DNA of 64,000 nt, from NCBI GenBank assembly GCA_958510875.1, contig OY294068.1, forward strand, positions 154,726,388-154,790,387. Direction: 5' to 3'. The first letter of the stretch is position 1. Every line of letters begins with the position of its first letter. Under the pieces are notes generated by a model. The model made no database searches. It was not told where the DNA came from and saw only the letters and a program-made list of their open reading frames with translations. This stretch comes from Endomychus coccineus. Taxonomy: Eukaryota; Arthropoda; Insecta; Coleoptera; Endomychidae. Position numbers and translations under genes: made by a program. Positions 1 to 11,529 of the stretch are shown here, piece after piece.

Positions 1-1330
1 GCCAATTTTTGCAAACAATGGTCCACTGAGCTCCCTTTGTCCAACTTGCAACAATACTCTTACCGCCTTTTTTTTTAACAAAAATAATTGTTCAGCGTGA
101 CAAGAACCTTCCCATAATAAAATAGAGTATGTCACTACATTGTGAAAGATCGCAAAGTAGGCCATTTTTCTGAATTCAAGTGAAACAGAACACGCCAATC
201 TTCTGAGAACATAAATAGAAGTTGAAAGCCTTTTTGATGTGTAGTTAATATGATCTTGCCAATTTAAAGAACTATCTAAGTATACACCCAGAAGCTTTAC
301 GGATGCTTCACTTTTATATTTTGAGGATATTAAAGAAAAATTTATAGTTTCCGTTTTACTCAAGTTCAAAGTAAGATGGTTGCAATAGAACCATTTGCAA
401 AGGTTTTGTTCAGATGCTTTTATTGTGGATTTTGTGATATCTTTACTTTCATTGCTTGTGAAGACTGAGGAATCATCCGTGTAAGCCGTTGGGTGTACAT
501 TATCTGGTAAAACAGAGAACACATGTCATTCAAATAAACCAAAAACAGAATAGAGCCTAAAATGGAGCCTTGCGGTACACCAAATTTTATCAAATGCTTA
601 GTGGAGATATTGCCCTCATATTTAACGCTCTGCATTCTATTATTTAAGTAGCTTTTGAAAAGTTTAAGGCTTTTACCTCTAACTCCGTAATAATTCAATT
701 TTTGCAATAATAGATCATGACGCACCGTTTCGAAGGCACTGGATAAATCATAAAAACGAGCAGTGCATTCTTCTTTCTTCTCAAAGGATTCTAAAATTTT
801 TTCACATATATTAGTTAAAGCACTTGTCGATTTTCCTGTTCTATAGCCATATTGTGATTCATCTAAGATATTAAAAGCTTCTAAGGAATTTATTAGTCTA
901 TTTTTTAAAGCAGTTTCAAAGATTTTTGCCACAACTGGTATAATCGAAATAGGTCGATATGAATCACAATCAGCCTGAGAACCTTTTTTAAAAACTGGAG
1001 AGATTAAAGATATTTTTAAGCATTCCGGATAAGTTGCATGAAGGAAACAATTATTTATTAATTCAGCTATCGGTTTGATTAAAATATCGGCTACACATTT
1101 TATAGTTTCAGCTTCAAGACCATAAAAATCTCTTGACTTTGAGTTTTTTTAATTTTTTATGATTTGTGATATTTCATTGTGTTCCACGGGCCTAAGAAAG
1201 AATGAATTGCGAGGTATTTTTTTCTTTTGCAGAAAGGCAGACAAATCAGTATTATTTTTGATATTAAAATTTTTCATTAAATCATTAATCTTGTTAATAA
1301 AGTGATTAGCAAATTCATCAGCACTTAATT
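1..1330 (-). pseudogene. LINE-A ORF2, reverse transcriptase domain (broken)
   Basis: From about 1330 downward the minus strand encodes RT motifs in order: SLISPVFKKG and YRPISIIP (fingers), the FYDLSSAFETVRHDLL block with the first catalytic Asp, then GVPQGSILG. The longest clean frame is 932-420. It is knocked out of frame near 510, and the other frame then gives AYTDDSSVF, the YxDD active-site motif. The thumb-like region continues to the window edge. Similarity by eye is to jockey/CR1-type RTs rather than R2 or RTE types. Confidence 0.88.
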
Positions 1331-1338
1331 GTGAATTA

Positions 1339-2400
1339 TTATAACAAGATTTTTTTATTAAGTTTATTATTATTTATAATTGCCCATGCTGCTTTTTGCT
1401 TGTTTTTTGAATTATTAATGTAATTGTCATTGAAAGTGATTTTTGACTTATTTATTGCCCATTTATATTGTTTTTTATATTCTTTATATATATTTTTATT
1501 AATTTCAGTATTAGAAGCTTGAGCGATAATTTGCAATGTAGATAGATTACATTTCATATCTCTTAATTTATTATTATACCATTTACATTTTAATGGCAAC
1601 AAGTTAACTTTCTTTTCTATGAAACATTTTTTATGTATATTTGAGAGGGTATTTATAAGGACATTTGCTTGCAAATTGGGGCAGCTTTCGCTGTAAAATT
1701 GGCTCCAATCTATGTTACAAACTTCCGAATGGAACTCGATTTTTCTCGATTCAGTTAGCGGTCTGCATATGGGTGTAGTGTGAGTGGAATGTTCAATTTT
1801 TATGTTAAGTAAAATAGCTTTGTGATCAGAAAATTGGGGATCATGTACTTTCACACAAAACATGTCATCAGGCATGTTTGTGAAAGCGTTATCAATTCTA
1901 GTATTACTTCTATTTGTAACCTTCGTATCGACGTGCACTATATCCCTTAAATCATAACTTAGGAAAGTATCCCGACAATTAATTACATTCCTATCCTGAT
2001 ATTTGAAGTTAATATTGAAATCGCCACAAACCAAAATACGTTTATCCAAAGGAAGCTGTTCAAGTAAGCTATTTAATTTTTCAAAATAAACCGCCAGATT
2101 TCCATTTGATGACCTATATGAAATTACAATTATGATATAAAATTCCAGTAATTCAATTGCAGCAAATTCTGCATCGACTTCTGTCGACATGCTACAAGCA
2201 TTATAATTTTTTGTTTCAAAAGATTTCTTTACATGCATACACCTCCATGTTTAATTTTTTCGCTACAGAAATAGGCCGCCAAGTACATAATAGGAAAATT
2301 TGTATTAAGTAATTCATTTTCCATTAACCACCATACTTCTGCCAAACAAATTATGTCAATATTATTTTCAGAAATGTAATTTTCTAGTTCATTGATTTTT
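1339..2400 (-). pseudogene. LINE-A ORF2, apurinic-type endonuclease domain
   Basis: The frame open from 2238 to 1339 carries the endonuclease signatures CGDFNINF, TRIDNAFTN and FSDHKAILL, the latter holding the catalytic Asp-His pair. In-frame sequence upstream (about 2260-2400) encodes ICLAEVW, with the expected catalytic Glu, and HGGVCMHV, so the domain starts upstream of the ATG at 2238. The C-terminal 100 residues are the Lys/Asn-rich linker that precedes the reverse transcriptase. The frame ends at 1339. The extreme N-terminus of ORF2 is missing or out of frame, so this copy is probably dead. Confidence 0.85.
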
Positions 2401-2480
2401 TTAAATAATAATTTATGTAGAAAATATTTATTTGTTTAATAATATTGGGAGGCGTTTGCTTATATTTAAGTAAATTACTT

Positions 2481-3311
2481 TTAGAATGACTGAACCCTAT
2501 TGATTATTTTGGATCGAAAAAATGTGTACCTTTTGATTAAGGTATCATTTGGCCAGAAGGAGGGAACATACAATTTATCAGCTAGTTTGAGAACAGCACC
2601 AACCCTAAAAGCAGCATTTTCATCTTTAGTATCTAGCTTGGTCACTTCGAATATGTATCCCGGTGCACGTTGTTCCAGGTAGGATTGTACATCTTCTGAA
2701 GTCACCGTTGATCGACATCGTCCTACGTATATCCACAATCTACGTTCCGCAGCTGTAAATTCGGCATCTGCTTCCAGACTGTCTGTATTCTTCCCAATTA
2801 TTACTTTCACTTTTTCATTAGATTTTTTATTTGTTGGAAGATTATTTATCGATTGATTATTTACCGATTGATTATTTGCACATTGGTTCTTCATGTGTTT
2901 AGATTTCACCACTTCCTTTGTAGATTCTTTCTTTCTTGACCTTTTCTTTATTGGTATTTTATTATCCAGATTAATAACTGTATTATCTGAAGAGTCCGAT
3001 GGTAATGAATCATTTAAATTACATTTTACATCCACGTTATTATAACCGAGACTATAATTATTTTCATTTTCATTTTCAGAGCGTTCTAAATGCTGATTAC
3101 TATTTATTTTTGTAAGCAGATTAATCAAGTCAATATTACTTCTCTTTATATTAAGAATTTCTTGACGGAGTTTGACTATTTCGTTCATTAAAGGTGTTGT
3201 ATATTCTTCAATTACACTGTTTAGTAATATTTTCAAATCATCAGCTAACATACCTTGAGATCTAGGAACATCCTGATGTTCACTAGCTTCCCCTCGAGTT
3301 GTGTATACCAT
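2481..3311 (-). CDS. LINE-A ORF1 protein (276 aa, nucleic-acid-binding accessory protein)
   Basis: An intact 276-codon frame from an ATG at 3311-3309. Residues about 15-70 form a leucine/isoleucine-rich heptad stretch likely to be a coiled coil. The middle is Asn/Ser/Lys-rich and contains a short repeated QS(V/I)NN run. The C-terminal third (from about residue 185) is a folded-looking domain containing the phrase RRLWIYVGRCRS. That domain resembles the C-terminal domain of ORF1-like proteins found upstream of insect LINE ORF2s. I see no CCHC knuckles. It sits directly upstream of the EN domain on the same strand. The intact frame beside a broken ORF2 suggests a fairly young copy. Confidence 0.75.
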   Translation of the reverse strand: MVYTTRGEASEHQDVPRSQGMLADDLKILLNSVIEEYTTPLMNEIVKLRQEILNIKRSNIDLINLLTKINSNQHLERSENENENNYSLGYNNVDVKCNLNDSLPSDSSDNTVINLDNKIPIKKRSRKKESTKEVVKSKHMKNQCANNQSVNNQSINNLPTNKKSNEKVKVIIGKNTDSLEADAEFTAAERRLWIYVGRCRSTVTSEDVQSYLEQRAPGYIFEVTKLDTKDENAAFRVGAVLKLADKLYVPSFWPNDTLIKRYTFFRSKIINRVQSF

Positions 3312-3451
3312 TTTTTTAAAGATTTAAACACTTAAAAACTTTATAAAATACTGGGGCTCACGAAATCACGTCCGTTAGCTGTGATAGCTATCTCAATATT
3401 ATGATTAATATTCGAGTGACGTCACAGTTTCCTTTGTGTGTTTACTCTGTC

Positions 3452-3483
3452 ATTGAACTATACTTTATACGGTATAGTTCAAT
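3452..3483. repeat. Perfect 12-bp inverted repeat between two LINEs
   Basis: ATTGAACTATAC at 3452-3463 is the exact reverse complement of GTATAGTTCAAT at 3472-3483, with an 8-base spacer. It lies in the roughly 200-bp junction between head-to-head LINE-A and LINE-B. It could be a small hairpin or part of a LINE 5' region. Confidence 0.8.
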
Positions 3484-3504
3484 CCTCTGTGGTATCATGG
3501 AAGT

Positions 3505-5050
3505 AAGGTTATATAGTTGATCTTGAAAAGGCGTTCGATACAGTTAGTCACAATAGGTTATTAGATAAGTTGGAGTACTGCGGTATTAGGGGAATGGCTC
3601 GGGATTTACTGGACAGCAACTTAATGAATAGACAGCAGTGTACGAAGATCGGTGAGGTCATGAATGGACCAACGATTATTGAGTTTGGTGTGCCACAGGG
3701 TGGTTTTGGGCCCACTGCTGTTCACAATTTATATAAATAATCTTCTGTTCGAGGGCTTAGACGGGAATATTATGAGTTTTACTGACGACAGCGCTGTATT
3801 CTATGAGAGTAATACATGGGAGAATCTTAAAGACAAATCGGAGGCCGACTTCGCTAAAATCAAACAGTGGTTTGATATAAATTTGTTGACCCTGAATAAA
3901 CGGGAAACATTTCTTCCATTCACTTCGTATGTGCATAAATTACCAAGTTTGGGGAGGCTAAGCATACAGACTGATGAGATACTCGAAATACATAGTTCGG
4001 TATCAGTTGTTTATCTTGTATAATGATAGATAGAAATTTTAGATGGGATTTACATATTGAAACGGTTGTCAAGAAAGTAAGATCACTTATATTTAAGTTC
4101 AAATATTTGAGACAATTCCTTGTGTGGAGGACTTGAAAATACTTTATTTATCTCTTGTATAGAGTCGACTATCATATGGTATTATTGGTTGGGGATCTTT
4201 TAGAAATAACTGCTTGAAAAGTCTAGAAATCACACAAAAGTGGATTCTTATTATTAAGTTATTTTTCAAAAGAGAAGAACTCGTCCTACTGAACTTATTT
4301 ACAAGGAATCCGGTGTGATGGACTTAAGACAGCTCTATGCTTATTTCACTTTGGAATGGCTCTTCTCAAATAGACATTGAATATATCAGGCTTATGAATA
4401 TCATGTTAGAAACAAATCCTGTATAAAGAATAGAATTAAGAAATCAATTGGAAAAAGGTGTTTCACCTATATTGGTCTCAAACTGTATAATCTCCTACCA
4501 TCTGAACTGAAGGGATTAGAATAAAGTCACTGTAAAAAAACATCTTAGGTCTTGGATACAGAATATGCCAAGGGGTAGGATAGGTCTGATAGTTGACGGT
4601 GACAGGTATTTGTTAAGTGGTGGATTATTTAATTATTTGTTGTACTGCAGTGATGATTTTGTTTATTTGTATAAGATGTACGAAAATGGTTATACGTTAT
4701 TATATAACTATGCAAATTGGCAGGTATTTAGATTAGATTAAGATTTTGAATGTCTGGTTGGGAGCATTTATCCGTTCATTTTTCGTTCTTTTTTTCATGG
4801 AATGGTGGTTTTATCACATAAAACGTATTCATTCGTTTGCTGGATTCTTGATTAGATTGTTTTGTAGAAGGGTAGGTTAGAATTTAGTTTTAAGCTTAAG
4901 TGAGTATATTAAAAATAGAAAGTACACCCTCTTCTCACACACAACTGTTTTATTTTAGTTCTTTGTGAGTCTGTTTGTTTATTATCGTATTTAAAAATGA
5001 ATATTTTTATAATTGTAAGAAATGAACTGAATAAACATATATTATTATAG
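3505..5050 (+). mobile_element. Second LINE fragment (LINE-B), reverse transcriptase and 3' tail
   Basis: The plus strand encodes DLEKAFDTVSHNRLL, then EFGVPQG, then (after a frameshift near 3700) LGPLLFTIYINNL and MSFTDDSAVF. The last contains the FTDD catalytic motif. A 119-codon stretch at 3664-4023 is the longest open part. Downstream, multiple stops interrupt RT thumb/C-terminal sequence to about 4740. The AT-rich tail at about 4980-5050 includes GAATAAACATA and looks like a LINE 3' UTR. The copy is 5'-truncated, since no endonuclease is seen upstream, and it is inactive. Confidence 0.85.
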
Positions 5051-5639
5051 TGTCAATAATTTTGATAGTTCATGTGAGGACTGATATATAGCCTCCGATT
5101 ACATACCACTCATCAAAACCCTTAACGTCTAAAGAATTGGGATGTTTCATCGATTACTACACTTGGGGCAGCATAGACCGCCTCAGTAGATTAGATACTA
5201 CAGTGGACACCAATAATAATAATACTTACGACTTTTTCTTATTTAAATTCTGTCTATTCTGAATCTTGGTATCAAACCTATTTTTTAATAGTTATTCGTA
5301 GATAACTAAGTAATTGATCCTAAGCTGAGTACCTACTTCTAGAGCTAACAAGCTGATTACCAAATGATTTGCGTCTAGTGAGTAATCTTGAATGCATACC
5401 GATACATCCTTGAAAGCGTCGTCGATGGCCGAGGTCGGTATGAACTAACTATCATCTCGATATACGATGCAAAATGCAGTTTATTGTAAGAACTTACCAT
5501 ACTAGAGAGAACAGCCGAATTTAAAAATATGGGTGACGTAAGCTTTACAATAGATCCCCAAAGCGACTGCAGTAAGGTTCATAGAGCCTAACTTCAGGAA
5601 GTCTAATCCAAGAATCCATTGAACCTGATAGGTGCTTCA
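5051..5639. other. Unannotated AT-rich spacer
   Basis: No coding frame or repeat structure that I could support. Short open frames here have no recognisable motifs. Confidence 0.4.
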
Positions 5640-6790
5640 AGGTTTTTTGGTGGATGCTCGGAAATTGAATGAAAATGTTTACTCGGGGGTTTCGAGGTCG
5701 CTGAACACGATTCTGATATTGAAAAATGTCCACAATATACCTGGAGGCCAGGGTGTCGTGGTTGTCTGGGTCATCTCTAGGACAGGTGAATGAGTTTTCA
5801 TAAATAAAATTGGTTGTACGATAAAGTTGATGAATTTATATATACGCGATATAATAGAATATAATAAAAATCGATGGACAGGTAATTGAGTTTTCATTAA
5901 AACGCATTGAATTTTATCATTTAGGAGTGTGTAAGTTCATGAATACAGTGATGAAAATAGTTTAATTTTTTTGGAAATTCAAATTAAACGTCAAGTCAGA
6001 TATTTTATATTTGAAATATTGTGATATTTGAAAAGATTTTATTTTTAAGCGAGTAATCAAAAATGTATAATTGAAAAAAAATGTTATAGCTTGATATTCT
6101 GTAAAATAATTTGTAAGATATAAATATAGACACATATATATGACAATAAGATAAACAAATGACTGCAGAAAATTCATTAAATTCAATGACCAAAATAATT
6201 GTTATGTAAAAAAATATATTCATTTAAAAAAATCTTAATCTATTAAATGGAAAAAATGTATTTTACACGTTTTTCCTTACAAAAATCCATTCCCTCAAAA
6301 TATTATTATTATTCTATTTAATCATAGAAATTTTAGTATATTGAGTGAATTCAAATTCGACAATTTTATGATAAAATCAATTTTATTTATGAGAACTTAC
6401 TTGTTCATCAATTCTTGTCATAATTTATCATATCGATAATATATAAATTCATTAACTTCGTCGTACAACCAATTTCATTTATTTTTTTTTTAACTTTTGA
6501 ATTCATAATTTCATTTAAAACTAACCCACCGCTCCAACAGATGACCTAGACAACCAGGACACCCGAGTAAACATTTTGGTTCAATTTTCAAGCAAATTTC
6601 GAGAAATCCTCGTGGATGACCTTCAAAACCAAGACTTCCTGGTCCCCAGGTACATTACATGGTTTTTCTGACATTATATTAATGTTCAGCGACCCCAAAA
6701 ACCCCGGAGTAACAAATTTGGGTCGATTTCCACAATGCATTATCGAATAATGAATTTTTTCAATTTACATTTTTTTCTATGCAGAAATGC
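5640..6790. repeat. Imperfect foldback repeat with two diverged arms
   Basis: The left arm (about 5663-5900) is a degenerate reverse complement of the right arm (about 6370-6760). For example, TTGGTTGTACGA at 5811 matches the inverted segment at about 6464-6475. Each arm carries the decamer GGTCGCTGAA / TTCAGCGACC (5696-5705 and 6685-6694). That decamer also recurs in the foldbacks at 8541 and 50742. Ends could not be defined. Open frames inside are repeat shadows. Confidence 0.6.
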
Positions 6791-7254
6791 AGTTCCTCAT
6801 TTGTATAAGATTTGAAAAGGAGGAAATGAAGTAAATGTATCCAGGAATCGGATGCAAAAAACCCCACAAATTTGGACCTGAAATGTTATATTTCCTCGAC
6901 TAATAGTTGTTTATAAACATCAGATAAATCCTTCTATAATAACTTACTATCCAGCTTCAGCATCATCGATTTTTGTTTATATTCAAGATTCAAGATTATC
7001 GAAATATACAGAACATAAAGCATTAAATTTGCTACATACCATGACAACTTACATTTTATCTATCGTTTTCGCGAATTACATTACACGGCAGTATCGCCTA
7101 TCCAGTTAACAATAAGACTTTTTGTGAATATACTTGCGATCACCACTAAAAACCGGCATATGATACCCATTTTATTTTCAGTGAAACCCATGATATACCT
7201 AGTTATCTTTTGATTAATTTAGATTATACTGGTTCGGCGCGTCTGCCATCAATC
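6791..7254. other. Presumed upstream/promoter region of the giant gene
   Basis: AT-rich sequence without a recognisable coding frame. No clear TATA-Inr pair was found. It immediately precedes the upstream open frame at 7255 and exon 1 at 7343. Confidence 0.3.
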
Positions 7255-7329
7255 ATGAGGTTAGTAGGCGATACTGAAAGTCAAAGTCGGGAAAGATTGT
7301 CAAAATTTGTCACAGAGATCCATTCTTAG
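7255..7329 (+). other. Short upstream open frame (24 codons) before exon 1
   Basis: ATG at 7255-7257 opens a 24-codon frame ending with TAG at 7327-7329, 13 bases before the ATG at 7343 and in a different frame. It reads MRLVGDTESQSRERLSKFVT and four more residues. It may be a translational uORF. Alternatively it may be the true N-terminus, separated by a frameshift or assembly error, since its composition looks protein-like. Confidence 0.4.
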
Positions 7330-7342
7330 ATTGTCAATAATA

Positions 7343-8317
7343 ATGAGCAAATTTAAAAATTATATGTTTAAAAACGCAAATTCATCAACAATGCCAAAGG
7401 AGGTATCGAAACAAACTGAAAACATAGTTATATCTCGTATGGACAAATCTTTACCAGTGATAAGTCTGTTCAAGCAAATAGAACAAGAAGCATTACTAGG
7501 CACTACAGATACAAGCGAACAAAATTTCGAAGCTAATAGAGTTACTCTTCATGACGAAACCAAAACACAATACACTAAAAAATTTACGAATTCAGATGAA
7601 TTTGAACTTCGGGGACGGCGAACAAAACGTAACTTGAAAGACCCCTTAAAAGAGCCCAAAATATCACAAGTGGAAATAATAAAAAAGTTGAAGAAATACA
7701 TATATTCAACTGGAGAAGAATATGAAAGAAGGAAGTTCCGAACTCGGTTAAAAAAAGCTAGTCAAGGTTTACATTCCCATGGAGTTATCCTGGAACGTGC
7801 AGCTGACCACGTGAGACGACTTTTAATAAAACAGGAAATTATTTTGAACGATATGCAACAACTTTTCAAAATATACAATAGGAACAGGTTTTACGCAATA
7901 GGCAGCAAAGAATTTCATAAACTAATAGCACCAATCATGTTAATACACAAGTTCGATAAGAAAATGTGTGGTCATGATCATACTATTTCCCAATGTGGTA
8001 ATCTCGAATTCCTTCTTACTAGAGCTCTTAACGAATGCGAACGTAGAATAACGGATATTGGTGGTGCGTTAAATGATGTTAGTGAAGATTTATCTTTCGA
8101 AAGCATACCCACTCGCTCTGTTGAGGTTTTCTCATCGACAACATGCTTGCTGTCGAATAACGTTGATGCAATACCTAGCTCTGGAGATATGAAGAAATCT
8201 CTAGTTACCAAAGATTCAAACTTAGGATTGCAAGGTGATGGTATGCAAGCGAAACGCAATTATGGAAAATATTTTACAGGCAAGAGGAATTTGTGTACAG
8301 ATGTATCCAACACGCAA
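7343..8317 (+). CDS. Exon 1 of the inferred giant gene (uncharacterised basic protein, N-terminal part)
   Basis: A frame is open from an in-frame TAG at 7265 to a TGA at 8324. The first ATG is at 7343 (context ATAATAATGA). I propose the exon ends after codon CAA at 8317, because GTACGT follows directly as a donor in phase 0 and readthrough adds only two codons. The 325 residues are basic and helical-looking. An Arg-rich segment (GRRTKRNLK) is followed by a strongly helical block of about 120 residues with many charged heptads (VEIIKKLKKYIY, ERAADHVRRLLIKQE), then a Ser/Thr-rich tail. I recognise no family. The junction residues NTQ would join to TPDIDD at 16185. Confidence 0.7.
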
Positions 8318-8540
8318 GTACGTTGAGAATGAGCTTAGAGCTGTAAAAAAATTACGTAAAGGTTGTATAAATATACCAAATTTATGTTATTCCTTAAAGT
8401 TCTTACCTTCCGTCACATAGTGTGGGTAGACAGGGGAAATGATGGCCACGGAGGTAATGGCGGCCATCGATTTCTCTTATATAGGCATATACGTTGACTC
8501 AACAGATCTAGTGCGCCAACTCGTTCTAATATACTAAATA

Positions 8541-9587
8541 GTCCAGGCTATGAACCGGAAAATAAAAAAAAAGACGTGTAGGTTCGAATCAAAAATTTTT
8601 TTTTGCATTAGCTTCAGGAGGTTCTCACGATCATTCATACACCTTAAAACCTCTTGGGAACCCCAACCTCACCCATTGGGGGCGAAAATGGCCCGAAATC
8701 TCCAAGTCTTAAATTGTATTTTCTACAAAAAAGGTATTTTGGCATTTCGAGTGCACCTAGGAGGTTTTTTGGGTCGCTGAACACGAATCCGTAGCCAGAT
8801 TTACTTGCAAACCATCGTAGGGGTGGTAAAATCGACGAAATTGGCCAATTTTGCACCCCTATATGTTATTTTGCAATATACGTGTTTTAGGCATTTCGAA
8901 TGCACCAAGGAGGTTTTTTGGGTCGCTGAATACGATTCCGAAGCCAGATTTACTCCAATATCATCGTAGGGGTGAGAAATTTACAAAAATTGCTGATTTG
9001 ACACGCTTCTAAATTTTTATTAATTTTGCATTTTAAAATTACTTCGGAGTAAATCTGGCTTCGGAATCGTATTCAGCGACCCAAGAACCCCCTTGGTGCA
9101 TTCGAAATGCCAAAAACACGTTAATTGCAAAATAACATATAGGGGTGCAAAATTGGCCAATTTTGTCGATTTTACCACCCCTACGATGAATTGCAAGTAA
9201 ATGTGGCTACGTATTCGTGATCAGCGACCCAAAAAACCTCCTTGGTGCATTTAAAATGCCTAAAACACGTAAATTGCAGAATAACATATTAGGGGTGCGT
9301 AATTGGCCAATTTTGTCGATTTGATCACCACTACGATGGATTGCAAGTAAATCTGGCTACGGATTCGTGTTCAGCGACCCAAACAACCTCCTTGGTGTAC
9401 TTGAAATACCAAAATACCTTTTTTTATAGAAAATACAATTCAAGACTTGGAGTGGGGTTGGGGTTCCCAAGAGGTTTTAAGATGTATGAATGATCCTGAG
9501 AACCTCCTGAAGCTAATGCAAAAAAAATTTTTTGATTTGAATATGTTTTTTTTTATTATAGCTAAAATCCCGGTTCACAGCCTGAAC
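8541..9587. repeat. Foldback element FB-2 (GTCCAG family), 1.05 kb, TA target duplication
   Basis: GTCCAGGCTATGAACCGG at the left end faces CCGGTTCACAGCCTGAAC at the right end, flanked by TA (8539-8540 and 9588-9589). The arms are near-perfect reverse complements along most of their length and meet near 9045. Each arm contains copies of a roughly 150-bp unit with GGTCGCTGAA (8772, 8921) or TTCAGCGACC (9072, about 9220, 9370). It is inserted inside the pogo element. Open frames in it are repeat shadows, not genes. Confidence 0.88.
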
Positions 9588-9928
9588 TAAAAGCAATGCC
9601 GGTAAGGTTTGCAGCATATGTATGTGTATTTAGATTTTTATAGAGGAATGTTGATATATTAGTATATGCTTATAGTGAAAGTGTTTTTTTGAAAGGTATG
9701 TAAATCAAGTTTTATATTAAATAGAATATTTTCTCAGATGTTCATAGAATCACCGTTTCATGCACTTAAACATCAATATGAGTATTTTACATAACCTAAA
9801 TGTTTTTTTGCATTATAATAAAAAAAACGTATTGCATTTGGGGTAATAGCGGCCAAATAACTAGAGGTAATTGCGGCATGGCCGTTACCCCAACATAAAA
9901 AATCTTGATTCATAGTTTTGTTTTACAG

Positions 9929-11285
9929 ATGCCTCGGAAATATATTCGTAAATAAACCAAAGCCACATGGACTTCCGAAACTTTAAAAGCTGTCTTAAAT
10001 GCTATAGAAGGGGGCCGAACTATCAGAGAGGTCTCCTCAACATTTAGAATCCGTAGAAGCACTTTGCAAGATCGTCTTAGAAATGGCTCAACTTCTGGAC
10101 CATTATTGGGACGAAAGTCAGTTTTTACGCAAGCATAGGAAGAAGAACTTATTGTGCAAGTAGTCAAAAGTTCCATAATATTTTATGGCATAAAACCTAC
10201 AGAAATCAAACCGTGTGAATATACATATGCTAGAAAAAATAAGTTAGAAACTCCTTTTACGAAACAACTGCTACTGGAAGAGACCGGCTGGAGGGTTCCA
10301 TTAAAAGAAATCCTTTTATAAGATTGAGGAAACCAGAACCTACTATCGTTAATAGAATTAAAGCGTTCAAAAAAGAAGAGGTGTCTCTATTTACCTCAAA
10401 CTTAAGTAAGCTTGTGGATAAACATGAGTTCACACTGACGGGGATATTTAATGCCGATGAGAATAAAATCACAACTGTCCAACGTCTTGGGAAAGTTTAC
10501 GCACAGAGAGGCCAAAAGAGGAATGGGTTTGCGACAAGCGCAGAAAGGGACAAACAACAACGGTAATGTGTGCATTCAGTGGATCTGGAATTTACGTCCC
10601 TCCCATGTTCATCTTTAAAAGAAAAAGAATAGCTCTTCATTTAAAAAAAAAGGTTTCCGGGTTCCATCTACTTTTGTTCAGATAATGGATGGATCTACGA
10701 AAGTTTGTTTCTGGAGGGAGATATTAGTGTAATTCGCAGACAATCTCCCGAACTTATTCCAGTAAACTCCTGAATCTATCGATGAAATAACACCAGAAGC
10801 CAATAATAGAGTCTCATTTTCTGATATTATACCTATTCCTGGAAGTTCAACTACAATGAGATGTGATAACAGTAAAATACAACATTCCGAAATATTCACG
10901 TCTACCCCAATGAAGGTCATTTCAGAAGAGAAAGAAAAGAAAAAATAAATTAATAAAAATAAACTAGAAGACAAAGAAGATCGAAGAGCAGAAAACATAA
11001 AAAAAGTCAAAAGAAAAGTGTTAGTTGAAACGGATTGACAATAAAATACCGCTTGATAACAAAACAAAACTACCAAAACCACGGGAAAAATCTAAGAGGC
11101 AGAAGAATGATGTGAAATACAAGAAACGCATTCATCGAAAATTCCGATATAGAACCAGAAATTAATCAGGACATATGTGTAATATGTGGAGAATTCGGAA
11201 AAAACAATGAAGTGTGGCTCAGATGTGTGATCTGCGGCGGATGGCCCCCCAAAGCATCTAATGGCGAAAAAGATGACTTTGTGTG
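9929..11285 (+). pseudogene. pogo-family transposase remnant (CENP-B-type HTH, lost DDE, C-terminal Cys cluster)
   Basis: The ATG at 9929 opens MPRKYIRK, followed by an in-frame TAA. Beyond it the same frame gives LKAVLNAIEGG and STFRIRRSTLQDRL, the helix-turn-helix typical of pogo transposases. A later frame holds the nuclease-region phrase TGIFNADENKITTVQ (around 10435-10480, with the first acidic residue). More stops and frameshifts follow. At 11160-11285 the frame ICVICGEFGKNNEVWLRC, then VICGG, is the Cys-rich C-terminal finger. Two residues expected to be His/Cys read Pro and Ser there. The gene is clearly inactive. Confidence 0.8.
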
Positions 11286-11529
11286 ATTTTTGTTTGTAAT
11301 TTATTAGCCGCCATTACCGCCACGTGTGAGGGAAATACCGGCCTCGCAGTGTGTCTCCATTTTATTTCTTTAATATTTATTTTTGTTTTCAACTGTGTAA
11401 CACAATTATGTTTGTTTAAAGTATATATTGACCTTTATTTTTAGATAATTACCACTTTAAACATGCTTTTAGTTTTATGACAATTTAAGATTTCCCTTAG
11501 AGGGCCGCCATTCCCCCAGTCTACCCTAC

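Larger units (their letters stand above)
1..3311 (-). mobile_element. Non-LTR retrotransposon (LINE-A), 3' part cut by the window edge
   Basis: Reading the minus strand from 3311 downward there is an ORF1, then an endonuclease-plus-reverse-transcriptase ORF2 that runs off the window at position 1. The order ORF1-EN-RT is that of jockey/CR1-type LINEs. ORF2 is broken by at least two lesions: a stop/frame change between EN and RT (about 1150-1340) and a frameshift near 500-520, just before the YTDD catalytic motif. The element is therefore inactive, but most of its length survives. Its 5' end lies near 3311-3450, where it meets a second LINE in the opposite orientation. Confidence 0.9.
8425..11526 (+). 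mobile_element. pogo/Tigger-like DNA transposon, decayed, with nested foldback
   Basis: The ends form diverged terminal inverted repeats. GGGTAGACAGGGGAAATGATGG at 8425 faces CCGCCATTCCCCCAGTCTACCC, which ends at 11526. TA follows the right end. Inside are a decayed transposase starting MPRKYIRK after an intron-acceptor-like TTGTTTTACAG at 9928, and a C-terminal cysteine cluster. The internal foldback (8541-9587) sits between the left end and the transposase start. The terminal region repeats the phrase TAATGGCGGCC. Confidence 0.75.

Noticed and set aside
8550..8856. Overlapping 70-76-codon frames on both strands
   Set aside because: They fall within the inverted arm of FB-2 and mirror each other.
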